In this document: piece by piece, positions 30,273 to 38,329 of the stretch | How positions within the stretch are numbered: the stretch's first letter is position 1 | Layout of the letters: every line of letters starts with the position of its first letter | Source: an uncultured Opitutia bacterium | GTDB taxonomy: Bacteria > Verrucomicrobiota > Verrucomicrobiia > Opitutales > Coraliomargaritaceae | Reading direction: 5' to 3' | Length of the DNA: 64,000 bases | Assembly: GCA_937136395.1 (NCBI GenBank) | Contig: CAKZOI010000039.1 | Span: 36,168 to 100,167, forward strand | Made by a program: the position numbers and the translations under genes | The notes under the pieces: model-generated | Databases searched by the model: none | Told to the model about the DNA's origin: nothing | Seen by the model: only the letters and a program-made list of their open reading frames with translations

Positions 30273-30749
30273 ATGGATAAATTAAAATCCCTACTCTTAC
30301 CGCTCGCACTCGTGTTCGCGGCACTTGCTGTTTTTGAAACTGGGGGCCGATACGGTGCCACCAACATGCGCGCTCACGCAATCGCAGGAGAGCTGGCATT
30401 TCCCTTGAGTGTCTACGCACAAGGGCAAGGAAAGATGGACACCCAATCACTCGAAATTATTGCAAGTGTGATTGATAACGGCATCGCCGCGGGCGCCATG
30501 CACCGTCAGGTCTGGTATTTAAACAAAGATGCAAAGGCCTCTCTCGATAAAGTGCTCGCCCATGCGTTTAGCATACGTGGCGATAAAGTCGCCAATCGTA
30601 TTACTTCCGCAAGTGAACAAGAAGGCATCGATACAGCAACTAAAGAGCGCCTAGCCAAAGTGCTCGCCGCTGTAATGGAAGCCAAAGCTGAACTCGCTGT
30701 AATCACACCTGCCGACACCGAGAAAGTAGCCGCAGAAGAGGTTGAATAA
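30273..30749 (+). CDS. Exported or membrane-anchored hypothetical protein
   Basis: A 158-residue protein with one N-terminal hydrophobic segment (LLLPLALVFAALAVFETGG), then a mostly helical region with an Ala/Lys/Glu-rich tail (LAKVLAAVMEAKAELAVITP...KVAAEEVE). No family recognised. It follows pyk by 52 bp on the same strand and could be transcribed with it. Confidence 0.6.
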   Translation: MDKLKSLLLPLALVFAALAVFETGGRYGATNMRAHAIAGELAFPLSVYAQGQGKMDTQSLEIIASVIDNGIAAGAMHRQVWYLNKDAKASLDKVLAHAFSIRGDKVANRITSASEQEGIDTATKERLAKVLAAVMEAKAELAVITPADTEKVAAEEVE

Positions 30750-31088
30750 AGCGGCCTGCTAGGAGCAGCGTGCGCCCCTATGCACGTGCCTGCAGAACAC
30801 TCCAAACCACTCATCCTAAAAAATGAGTTGAACCGTTAATTAACGTGACGGAGGTCTGCCGTAGATGGCGAAGCAATGAACATTAATTATGAGTGCATCA
30901 GTTTTTGCCTATGATCGGCTTACACCTAAATTGTTTCCGATTTTTATTCTACAATCCAAAGCTAAATTGGCGCAGCCTCTGATTAACGTTAATTGACGCC
31001 TATTAACGGTTTACAAGAATACACTCAGGCTAACTGCCGATTTAAGGCTCATACAGACACAGAAGGCCCAGCGCTTCGACAACTATTC
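30750..31088. other. Non-coding stretch between convergent genes
   Basis: 339 bp between convergent stops. It holds an imperfect hairpin near 30770-30795 and several short TTAA-centred inverted motifs (GTTAATTAAC near 30835, TTAACGTTAATT near 30982, ATTAACGG near 31000). No gene, tRNA or clear terminator seen. Confidence 0.6.
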
Positions 31089-32516
31089 TCAGCGGTGAAA
31101 GCGCAGCTTACGGATGCCAAACCAGGTCATTCGTAGCAGCAGAGCCGCTCCCGAGAATCGAGAAATATTGGTATCACCATAGGCCCGATCCTTGTATCGA
31201 ACAGGAACGTCGCGAATGGTTAAGTCCAACAGCGATGATCCAAAGATTAGATTAAAGTCACCATAGGGATCGAACTCACCGAACTCCTCAATGCGCTTGA
31301 GTAAACGTATGTAATCTTCGCGCAAGAGCATCTTCGTCCCACAGAGACTGTCTTTAATTGGACAATCGATCACAAAACTCAGCGCGAGCGCAAAGAATTT
31401 ATTCCCACAGAAGTTCAACGGCTTCATCGCCTCAGACTCCATTGGGTAAACCAGTCGACTACCATTCGCAAACTCCGCTCGCCCGCTCGCAATAGCCTCG
31501 TAAAACTTAGGCAGGTCCTCTGGCGGTGCGGTTAAATCGCCATCCTGGATCACGAGCACATCGCCTGTCGCCTCAGCAAAACCAGCAAACACTGCGTCCC
31601 ACTTACCCTTACCAGGCTGCTTCATATAGCGCACATCCAACGGTCCGTCATAGGCAGCGACTTCTTTCTCAATAACCTCCCAAGTGTCGTCAGTGCTATT
31701 ACCTTCGACAATAATCAATTCAGTCTTCTTCCCAAGAACGGGTATGCGGTCTAAGGCAGACTTGATATGTCCCGATTCGTTGCGCGCCGGTAAAATCACC
31801 GAACAACTGTATTCACTTTCGATTTTTGGCTTCATCACTGGTCGAGCAATGATGAATAAGGAAACACCCATATGGCGGAAGATCGGCAAATGCGCACAGT
31901 AACGGTTAAAAAAACCATCCAACAACGGCACCTTAAACGGAAACAATTGCTCGCTACTCTTCTTAACGACTTCGAATCCAGAAAGCTCCAACAGATTCAC
32001 CAAGTCATCGGTAGTCAGCCAATTACTCTGCGGCTGCTTCAACACGAGCCCCATTTTTTGCCCCAACCAAAACAGCGGCTTCCATAGATTGTTTAATGAA
32101 GTGATGTAGAGACGGGTCCGCGCATGGCATGAGCTATGCAGGTTTTCGAAGCACTGCTGGATATCTGTCAGATAGCCGCATAAATAGTCCATGACGATCG
32201 CATCATAGGGCTCGTCGATCGACTCTGTGTGTAAGTCTCCCATACGAAACTCTATATGATCGGCCTGATGCTTCGCCTTCGCCTGCTCGACCATTTTTGG
32301 ACTCACATCGACACCAAGGCCTTTCGAAACCTCAAGCTTTGACAACAAGTCACCACGCCCACAACCCCATTCCAATACTCGCGAACCTGGTCGAATATGA
32401 TGGCGTAACTTACGCACGATCTGCGCATGAAAACCACGCTGTTTCTTACGAGGCTTTGCGTCGTTTTCGGCTACCCAATCAAAATGCTCTTTGTAATCCA
32501 TATCACTAAAAATCAC
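31089..32516 (-). CDS. Methyltransferase-glycosyltransferase (GT2) fusion
   Basis: A 475-residue two-domain protein. Residues about 1-215 form a class I SAM methyltransferase (RVLEWGCGRGDLLSKLE, then GVDVSPKMVEQAKAKH and DAIVMDYLCGYL). Residues about 240-470 form a family 2 glycosyltransferase of the DPM1/GtrB-like group: SVILPARNESGHIKSALDRI, IIVEGNSTDDTWEVI, VLVIQDGDLTAPPEDL (DxD-like) and DSLCGTKMLLREDYIRLL. The likely job is transfer of a sugar to a lipid carrier and methylation of a related substrate. No trailing membrane helices are seen. It stands alone. Confidence 0.85.
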   Translation of the reverse strand: MIFSDMDYKEHFDWVAENDAKPRKKQRGFHAQIVRKLRHHIRPGSRVLEWGCGRGDLLSKLEVSKGLGVDVSPKMVEQAKAKHQADHIEFRMGDLHTESIDEPYDAIVMDYLCGYLTDIQQCFENLHSSCHARTRLYITSLNNLWKPLFWLGQKMGLVLKQPQSNWLTTDDLVNLLELSGFEVVKKSSEQLFPFKVPLLDGFFNRYCAHLPIFRHMGVSLFIIARPVMKPKIESEYSCSVILPARNESGHIKSALDRIPVLGKKTELIIVEGNSTDDTWEVIEKEVAAYDGPLDVRYMKQPGKGKWDAVFAGFAEATGDVLVIQDGDLTAPPEDLPKFYEAIASGRAEFANGSRLVYPMESEAMKPLNFCGNKFFALALSFVIDCPIKDSLCGTKMLLREDYIRLLKRIEEFGEFDPYGDFNLIFGSSLLDLTIRDVPVRYKDRAYGDTNISRFSGAALLLRMTWFGIRKLRFHR

Positions 32517-32591
32517 ACTCAGTAAGACGGCCTATACCACAGGCGGAAAGCAAAATCCCGCCCAACACGAGGTCTTGCTTAGTTCCTAATT

Positions 32592-32966
32592 ATGGATTTG
32601 ATGTCGCCCGTGCAAACCATTGAAACCTATCCCCCTGGCGCCATGATCATTAAAGAAGGTGATGAGACGAATTGCTTTTACATTCTTGAGAAAGGCGCAG
32701 TCTAAATCTATATCGACAATACACTATTGAACGTAGTCATGTATCCAGGCTCAATTTTTGGCGAAGTCGCCTTTGCTAGCGGTAAACATCGAACCGCGAG
32801 CATTCGAACGCGTGCAGAGACTACCGTTCGTAAATACGAATGCTCCGATATCGCCGAACTCATTTCTGAACACCCCGACATCGCAATAAAAATCATCGAA
32901 ACACTTGCCAGCAGACTCACTCGGACAACTGAAAAGCTCTCTGAACTGGCGAAACACTTAAAATAA
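32592..32966 (+). pseudogene. Cyclic-nucleotide-binding domain protein with in-frame TAA
   Basis: From ATG 32592 the frame reads MDLMSPVQTIETYPPGAMII then KEGDETNCFYILEKGAV, stops at TAA 32703-32705, and continues in the same frame as IYIDNTLLNVVMYPGSIFGE through VRKYECSDIAELISEHPDIA. Together these form one cNMP-binding (CRP-type) beta-barrel with the phosphate-cassette region near GEVAFASGKHRTASI. The stop sits where family members usually have Lys or Arg (GxVxIY), so AAA to TAA is the simplest change. There is no helix-turn-helix. It is a recent pseudogene or a sequencing error. Confidence 0.82.
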
Positions 32967-33015
32967 AATACCCGCTTACTCTGTAAGGAAACCAAAACCT
33001 CCACGATAGTAGACC

Positions 33016-33513
33016 ATGAAAATATCCTTAATCTTCATCATGATTTTCTCCTTACTTTCCAATTTCCTATCTGCTGAGATCGAACTCGGCACAGCCGCGC
33101 CAAAAGTCAGCGCCCTAGACCAAAAAGGTGAAACGGTCGATTTAGGTGCTGCGCTCGGTGAAGGCACGGCTCTAGTCTTTTTCTACCCAAAGGCACTCAC
33201 TGGCGGTTGCACCAAGCAAGTCTGCAGCATCCGCGATAACTGGGACGAATTGAAGGACCGTGGCGTCAAGGTATTCGGCGTATCGTCAGACACGACCGAC
33301 TTGCAGAAAGAATTCAGCGACCGCTATGAACTCCCCTTTCAGTTGATCGCAGATTCCGAGCAAGCCGTCAGCAAAGCATTCGGCAAAAACAGATGGAGCC
33401 GTCAAGCATACCTATTTAAAGACGGGGTGTTAATTTGGCGCGACCTAAAGGCATCCACCAGCAAACAAGCTGAAGATGTGATAGAGGCCTTAGATGCACT
33501 GAAAGCGAAGTAG
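33016..33513 (+). CDS. Exported peroxiredoxin, BCP/PrxQ type
   Basis: A 165-residue thiol peroxidase with a signal peptide (MKISLIFIMIFSLLSNFLSA), so it acts in the periplasm. GGCTKQVCSIRDNW carries the peroxidatic Cys65 and Cys70 in the CxxxxC spacing of atypical 2-Cys PrxQ. VFFYPKALT and FGVSSDTTDLQKEF are family motifs. It is a paralogue of the cytoplasmic BCP at 137-613, from which it differs mainly by the leader. Convergent with opcA, with a 4-bp gap between stops. Confidence 0.9.
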   Translation: MKISLIFIMIFSLLSNFLSAEIELGTAAPKVSALDQKGETVDLGAALGEGTALVFFYPKALTGGCTKQVCSIRDNWDELKDRGVKVFGVSSDTTDLQKEFSDRYELPFQLIADSEQAVSKAFGKNRWSRQAYLFKDGVLIWRDLKASTSKQAEDVIEALDALKAK

Positions 33514-33517
33514 TTTG

Positions 33518-34504
33518 CTAGAAAAACAACGCCTCTGAAAGTGCTTGCTCTGGAGCCAAGGGCTTCACTCGAGTCGGGATTGTTTGAATCGATTTCCCAA
33601 GCGAAGCCTCTATCTCACCGAGTGAACCATCACGAAACTTACGCCACTTAAAGTAGCGGTCATCATCGTATTCCCACTCAAGCGATAGTGAACAGTCTGA
33701 TTCTGTATCGTCACAGTTTTTCAAGGCAAACTCGGCCTTCTTCGCAGCACAGTCATCGCACTTCGTGCACTCGCTGAGGCATTCCTGAATCCATTCGAGT
33801 AAACGCTGTCCTTCACCAGACATCGTCGAACAATGCGAAACTGTCACACGCTTCAAGCCAAGACAGAGGTTCTCGATACGGTAACCACTGAGAAACTGCC
33901 CCACGGCTTGCCGAACAGGTAGTAGACGCGCTTTAGCAAGATCAGTCACACTCGCAGAGCTCGGCCAATTTAGCTTGGAGAGATCGTCCGCCTCAATACT
34001 GCTATCGTAGACACAACGACGAACGCCGATCAATAGATTATCAAAGTAACTTTCGATACGCTTCGCAGGCACACCACTAAACCAATGATACGTCGGTAAA
34101 TCAGGCTCTAACCATACCGAGACTTGATTCGAAAGGTAGCCAAAATCTTCTGATTTATAACCGAGCAGCAATGCTTCGCAGCAGCACATCTCGCGGTGCG
34201 ACTCTCCAATATAGCACTGGCTAAAGAGTTTGGCACTCATCGAGCCATCTCCTTCATTACGCGAAGGGCACAGGACAATTATACGGCTCGGATAACGCTG
34301 CGCAAAATGAAGCACCGTCTCAAAACGTTCGAGCGCTTCTTCTGCCGTCACATCCAAACCAAAATGAAGCACTACATTCATCTGTGAAGCTCGAAACTCC
34401 GACGAAGAACTCATTGGGCCACCATCCCACATTGTCGCGAGACGCGTAGTCACTTCCCCCACTGGGAGTTCGATCCCTGGGAGTGCATCTATTAATTCAG
34501 CCAT
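33518..34504 (-). CDS. opcA: OpcA-like glucose-6-phosphate dehydrogenase assembly protein
   Basis: A 328-residue protein of the OpcA family, which in cyanobacteria binds and activates glucose-6-phosphate dehydrogenase. Support comes from the N-terminal LPVGEVTTRLATMW, NVVLHFG, RYPSRIIVLCPS and LLLGYKSEDFGYLSNQVSVW, LEPDLPTYHWFSG, and from its place 45 bp downstream of zwf on the same strand. A Cys-rich insertion (ECTKCDDCAAKKAEFALKNC) near residues 243-265 may bind a metal. Predicted to be co-expressed with zwf. Confidence 0.85.
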   Translation of the reverse strand: MAELIDALPGIELPVGEVTTRLATMWDGGPMSSSSEFRASQMNVVLHFGLDVTAEEALERFETVLHFAQRYPSRIIVLCPSRNEGDGSMSAKLFSQCYIGESHREMCCCEALLLGYKSEDFGYLSNQVSVWLEPDLPTYHWFSGVPAKRIESYFDNLLIGVRRCVYDSSIEADDLSKLNWPSSASVTDLAKARLLPVRQAVGQFLSGYRIENLCLGLKRVTVSHCSTMSGEGQRLLEWIQECLSECTKCDDCAAKKAEFALKNCDDTESDCSLSLEWEYDDDRYFKWRKFRDGSLGEIEASLGKSIQTIPTRVKPLAPEQALSEALFF

Positions 34505-34549
34505 AGAAAAGATTCTTAAAAGTTAGTTTACTCGGTTCAACGCCAACAC

Positions 34550-36103
34550 TCAACCCGAGCGGCGCCATTGATGGTTCTTTTCCCATAGTAAACGCTCACT
34601 CGCAAGTGGGCCCCATGAGCCAGAAGCATATTCTTCCATCCCATTCTGACCACACTCTTCCCAATGCTTGAGAATCGGCGTCACTAACTTCCATGAAGCC
34701 TCGGTCTCATCGCCACGAATGAATAGTGTGCTATCGCCGATCATTGCATCGAGAATCAAACGCTCATACGCTTCAGGGGTATTCGAGCCAAATGTAGTCG
34801 AATATCGAAAGTGCATTTTCACGGGTTGCGTGCGCGTTTCCAGTCCAGGGATTTTCGAATTCATGACAAGTGTCACGCCTTCATCTGGCTGGATGCTGAT
34901 CACCATAGTATTCGGTGCCACGTTGAACTTCTTTCCCTCTGAAAACAGAATGCCCGGGGGACGCTTAAACTGAATCGCGATCTCACTCGCACGGCGCGCC
35001 ATGCGCTTACCCGAACGGATGTAGAACGGCACACCTTGCCAGCGCCAATTGTTGATCGAAAGCTTCAAGGCAGCATACGTCTCCGTCGACGACTCGTCTG
35101 GAATGCCCTCTTCTTCCTTATAGCCCTTTACAGGCTGACCATCGACCAAACCATCTGTGTAGCGCGCGCGAACCACATCGCCGCCGTCGGCTTTCAATTC
35201 TAGGGGTTGAATCGCTTTCAACACTTTCACTTTCTCATCGCGGATCGATTCGGGGTCGAGCGAGACTGGTGGCTCCATCGCAGTCAACGCCACGAGCTGC
35301 ATCGTGTGGTTCTGAATCATATCGCGGAGCGCGCCACTCGTATCGTAGTAACCGCCACGTGTGCCCACACCGAGACTTTCTGCCACCGTAATTTGCACAT
35401 TGTCAACGTATTCACGGTTCCACATCGGCTCGAAGATCGAATTTGCAAAACGCTGCACCAATAAGTCCTGCACCGTTTCCTTACCCAAATAATGGTCGAT
35501 ACGATACACTTGAGGCTCTTCAAAGACACTGTTAATTGTCGCATTCAACTCACGAGCCGAATCCAAATCGCGACCAAATGGTTTTTCGATGATCACCTTC
35601 GACGCCAGTTTCGTGTGCACGTGCGCCTTTGCCATGCCGCTCTTGCCTAGATTCTTGATTATTGGCTGAAAGACACCTGGGGGCGTAGAAATATAGAACA
35701 AGCGCTGCACATCACGACCGAGGTCTTTTTCGATCTGATCAATACGCTCCGCGAGTGATTTAAAGGCCGCTAAATCATCGTATCCGCCGTCGTGATAGAC
35801 CATATTCTGACGGACACGCTCCCAAATTTCTTTATTCAACGGACGACGTGAGTGCTCATCGATCGCACCATCCATGATCTCACGAAATGAATCGTCTTCA
35901 ATAGGCTTACGACCAAAACCGACGAGATGAAACTCGCCTGGCAGTAAATTATCCACACCAAGGTTAAAAATTGCCGGCACTAACTTACGCGCGGTCAAGT
36001 CACCTGAGGCACCAAAAATCACCATCACGGTTGGCGGCGCGCCACGGTGCTTACTCAGGCCTTTCAGGAAAGGATGTCTTTGTTCTTCGTTTTGGTCTGT
36101 CAT
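34550..36103 (-). CDS. zwf: Glucose-6-phosphate 1-dehydrogenase
   Basis: Oxidises glucose 6-phosphate to 6-phosphogluconolactone, feeding NADPH to the oxidative pentose-phosphate pathway. At 517 residues the length is normal. The nucleotide-binding motif VIFGASGDLTARKLVPAIFN near residue 28 and the active-site peptide RIDHYLGKETVQD (catalytic His) near 205 are intact; VQITVAESLGV and the C-terminal SSTETYAALKLSINNWRW also match. The middle gene of the yraN-zwf-opcA run on the minus strand. Confidence 0.96.
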   Translation of the reverse strand: MTDQNEEQRHPFLKGLSKHRGAPPTVMVIFGASGDLTARKLVPAIFNLGVDNLLPGEFHLVGFGRKPIEDDSFREIMDGAIDEHSRRPLNKEIWERVRQNMVYHDGGYDDLAAFKSLAERIDQIEKDLGRDVQRLFYISTPPGVFQPIIKNLGKSGMAKAHVHTKLASKVIIEKPFGRDLDSARELNATINSVFEEPQVYRIDHYLGKETVQDLLVQRFANSIFEPMWNREYVDNVQITVAESLGVGTRGGYYDTSGALRDMIQNHTMQLVALTAMEPPVSLDPESIRDEKVKVLKAIQPLELKADGGDVVRARYTDGLVDGQPVKGYKEEEGIPDESSTETYAALKLSINNWRWQGVPFYIRSGKRMARRASEIAIQFKRPPGILFSEGKKFNVAPNTMVISIQPDEGVTLVMNSKIPGLETRTQPVKMHFRYSTTFGSNTPEAYERLILDAMIGDSTLFIRGDETEASWKLVTPILKHWEECGQNGMEEYASGSWGPLASERLLWEKNHQWRRSG

Positions 36104-36117
36104 ATGTAAAAGTTGTT

Positions 36118-36579
36118 TTAAGCAGAATAGTGCTTACTAAAAAGTGGAATGTTCGCGTAATGTCGGACTTCGCCTGTGCCACTGTTGGAAATCGCAACGT
36201 CGATGATGTCAAAGCGGAAGTGTTTTGGTGTCTTTTGCAATTGCTTTAAATAGTTCTTATACGCGCGCTGCAAAACCTCTTTTTTGTGCTTACCGATCGA
36301 ATGGTAGCCAGAAACGAGGGCATCTTCGGCTCGTGCCCGCACCTCAACGAACACCAAAACCTCGCCGTCTCGACAAATTAAATCGACTTCATCCCGCTTA
36401 TAGCGCCAGTTCCGCACGATTATCGTATAGCCTAATTCTCGTTTACAATAATCCGCCGCCAGATTTTCGCCAAATACTCCGCGTTCGGCTCGCGTGCTCT
36501 CTTCAGGCAATTTTTTCGGAAAACCGAAAATTCGTTCACGTAGGCGATGAATAATATTCACAGGTAGATAGATACTCAA
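36118..36579 (-). CDS. YraN/UPF0102 family endonuclease-fold protein
   Basis: A 153-residue member of the UPF0102/YraN family with a restriction-endonuclease-like core: GVFGENLAADYCKRELGYTI, NWRYKRDEVDLICRDGEVLV, FVEVRARAEDALV (E...D...ExK-like pattern, here EVR in place of ExK) and KHFRFDIIDVAI. The biological role is not established. It lies 14 bp upstream of zwf on the same strand. It is divergent from the FAD oxidoreductase, with about 50 bp between the likely starts. Confidence 0.9.
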   Translation of the reverse strand: MSIYLPVNIIHRLRERIFGFPKKLPEESTRAERGVFGENLAADYCKRELGYTIIVRNWRYKRDEVDLICRDGEVLVFVEVRARAEDALVSGYHSIGKHKKEVLQRAYKNYLKQLQKTPKHFRFDIIDVAISNSGTGEVRHYANIPLFSKHYSA

Positions 36580-36628
36580 TTACTGTTCGTTTCAGCTCAA
36601 AATACACCTTCTACCCAATCAAACAACC

Positions 36629-37705
36629 ATCAACACACAACAAACAGCTCCCACACTGATCGTCGGCGCAGGGCTCGCAGGCTGTTTATTCGCATGGCGC
36701 CTAGAACAAGCAGGCCTGCCCTTCCGTATCGTGGGCAGCAGCACAATGCCCAACGCATGGTCCGTCGCCGCAGGCATCATCAATCCAGTCACAGGGCGCT
36801 GGATGACTAAGAGTTGGAACATTGACACGCTTCTACCTGAAGCCACACGCACCTATAGCGAGATTGAAAATACTTTCAAAGTGCAAGTATATTATCGCCT
36901 GCCAGTCAGACGCTATTGTCAAAATGACGAAGACATCAAACGCTGCGGACGTCGACAGCGCAACCCACGCTACGCAAATGTGCTCGGCGGCTACGCCGAT
37001 GCAGGCGCAGGGCCCGATGCCATCCTCGACACACACGGCAGCTTCGAAATCTTACTCGCAGGCTATGTCGACCTACCGCTCCTCATACAAACGCTACACA
37101 AGCACTTCCAGCAAACAGGCACATGGATCGATCAACGTTTCGACCACGCCCAACTTAAAGCAGACGGAAACCATTGGCACTATGGTGCAATGAGCGCATC
37201 GCGCGTGATCTTCTGCGAGGGAACCGCAATCAAAGAGAACCCATGGTTTAACAAGCTACCGCTCACACCCGCAAAAGGCGAAACACTGATCCTTCGATCT
37301 GAGACACTACACCTCCCACCGAGCATTTACCATAGCACCAAGTGGTTGCTACCCTATCAGCCTCAGCGTTTTAGAATCGGCGCCACCTACGACGAAGCCG
37401 ACCTTGATCCCGCTCCCACCGAAGCGGGCAAAGCAGAACTGCTACAAGCCGCGACTCAAATCCTGAGCGAAGACCATCACTTAAAAGTTGAAGCGCACAT
37501 GGCAGGGCTGCGCCCAAGCACTTCAGACGCGCGCCCGCTTCTTGGCGAACACCCAATAAGCAAAGGGCTCTTCGTCCTCAATGGTCTAGGCTCCAAAGGC
37601 GCCTCCGTCGGCCCCGAAATGAGCCGGCAACTCTTCGAACATATTTTCAACAACGAAGCACTTGACCCCGAAGTCGACATCCAGCGATTCGAGTCCCTAG
37701 CCTAA
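36629..37705 (+). CDS. FAD-dependent oxidoreductase, DAO/MnmC(o)-like; nonstandard start
   Basis: A flavoprotein of the D-amino-acid-oxidase (DAO) family. The dinucleotide motif LIVGAGLAGCLFAWRLEQAG is encoded at 36656-36715, upstream of the first standard start (GTG 36731), so the protein must begin earlier. The frame is open from 36572 with no ATG, GTG or TTG before 36731; ATC at 36629 (358 residues) is the best-placed candidate, possibly a mutated ATG. The C-terminus (AGLRPSTSDARPLLGEHP, NGLGSKGASVGPEMSRQLF) resembles the oxidase half of MnmC. Two codons after its stop comes an MnmM-like methyltransferase, suggesting a tRNA wobble-uridine role. Generic glycine/amino-acid oxidase is the alternative. 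Confidence 0.72.
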   Translation: MNTQQTAPTLIVGAGLAGCLFAWRLEQAGLPFRIVGSSTMPNAWSVAAGIINPVTGRWMTKSWNIDTLLPEATRTYSEIENTFKVQVYYRLPVRRYCQNDEDIKRCGRRQRNPRYANVLGGYADAGAGPDAILDTHGSFEILLAGYVDLPLLIQTLHKHFQQTGTWIDQRFDHAQLKADGNHWHYGAMSASRVIFCEGTAIKENPWFNKLPLTPAKGETLILRSETLHLPPSIYHSTKWLLPYQPQRFRIGATYDEADLDPAPTEAGKAELLQAATQILSEDHHLKVEAHMAGLRPSTSDARPLLGEHPISKGLFVLNGLGSKGASVGPEMSRQLFEHIFNNEALDPEVDIQRFESLA

Positions 37706-37711
37706 GTCATC

Positions 37712-38278
37712 ATGCAACTCACGCAACTCGCACACCAGTATTTGGAGCAGCACCTTAGCGAAGGAGCCCTCGCCATCGATGCGACGGCGGGCAACGGTCA
37801 CGACACCCTAAAGCTGGCAAAGCTGGTCGGAGCGTCTGGACAAGTCATCGCAATGGACATTCAGCCCGAAGCGATTGACTCAACCCAACAACGACTCGAT
37901 GCCGCAGCAATTCACAACTACCAACTCACCACAGGCGACCATGCTGAGATCCTACACAACCTCTACACACAGCATTCAGCCAAAGCATCCGCGATCACCT
38001 TTAACCTAGGCTATCTCCCGGGCAGCGATAAACACATTCAGACCACTCCCCACTCGACACTCAAGGCACTCAACGCCGCACGACACTTGCTCACCCCCAG
38101 CGGTGCCCTCCTCGTCACTGCCTATCGAGGTCACACAGGCGGCCTAGACGAAGCCCAAAGAGTCGAGCAATGGATGCGCCAGCAACAAAGTAAAGGCGAC
38201 CAAATCGACGCGCACGAACCCCAAGCGACCACACGCATACCACCAATCCTCTGGGTGCTACGCCCGCTTGTGGATTAG
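37712..38278 (+). CDS. MnmM/YtqB-like SAM methyltransferase
   Basis: A 188-residue Rossmann-fold methyltransferase of the YtqB (former 'rRNA methylase') family. ALAIDATAGNGHDTLKLAKL is motif I (DATxGNGxDT is the family signature), VIAMDIQPEAID is motif II, AITFNLGYLPGSDKHIQT is motif IV and TTRIPPILWVLRP closes the domain. B. subtilis YtqB (MnmM) methylates 5-aminomethyl-2-thiouridine of tRNA. Six bp after the FAD oxidoreductase, so the two are an operon. A REP hairpin follows at 38305. Confidence 0.82.
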   Translation: MQLTQLAHQYLEQHLSEGALAIDATAGNGHDTLKLAKLVGASGQVIAMDIQPEAIDSTQQRLDAAAIHNYQLTTGDHAEILHNLYTQHSAKASAITFNLGYLPGSDKHIQTTPHSTLKALNAARHLLTPSGALLVTAYRGHTGGLDEAQRVEQWMRQQQSKGDQIDAHEPQATTRIPPILWVLRPLVD

Positions 38279-38304
38279 ATCATATGAAATGCGCTCAACC
38301 AAAT

Positions 38305-38329
38305 AAAGCGACAAGAGTGTCGCTTCTAC
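38305..38329 (-). repeat. GTAG-foot REP hairpin, solitary reverse copy
   Basis: Minus-strand GTAG, stem AAGCGACA, loop CTCT, stem TGTCGCTT. The sequence matches the arrays at 51.7-52.8 kb, 13 kb away. It lies between convergent genes. Confidence 0.95.

Noticed and set aside
30830..31012. Operator sites in the TTAA-centred palindromes
   Set aside because: The region lies between convergent stops, so a promoter function is unlikely, and AT-rich palindromes of this length are expected by chance.
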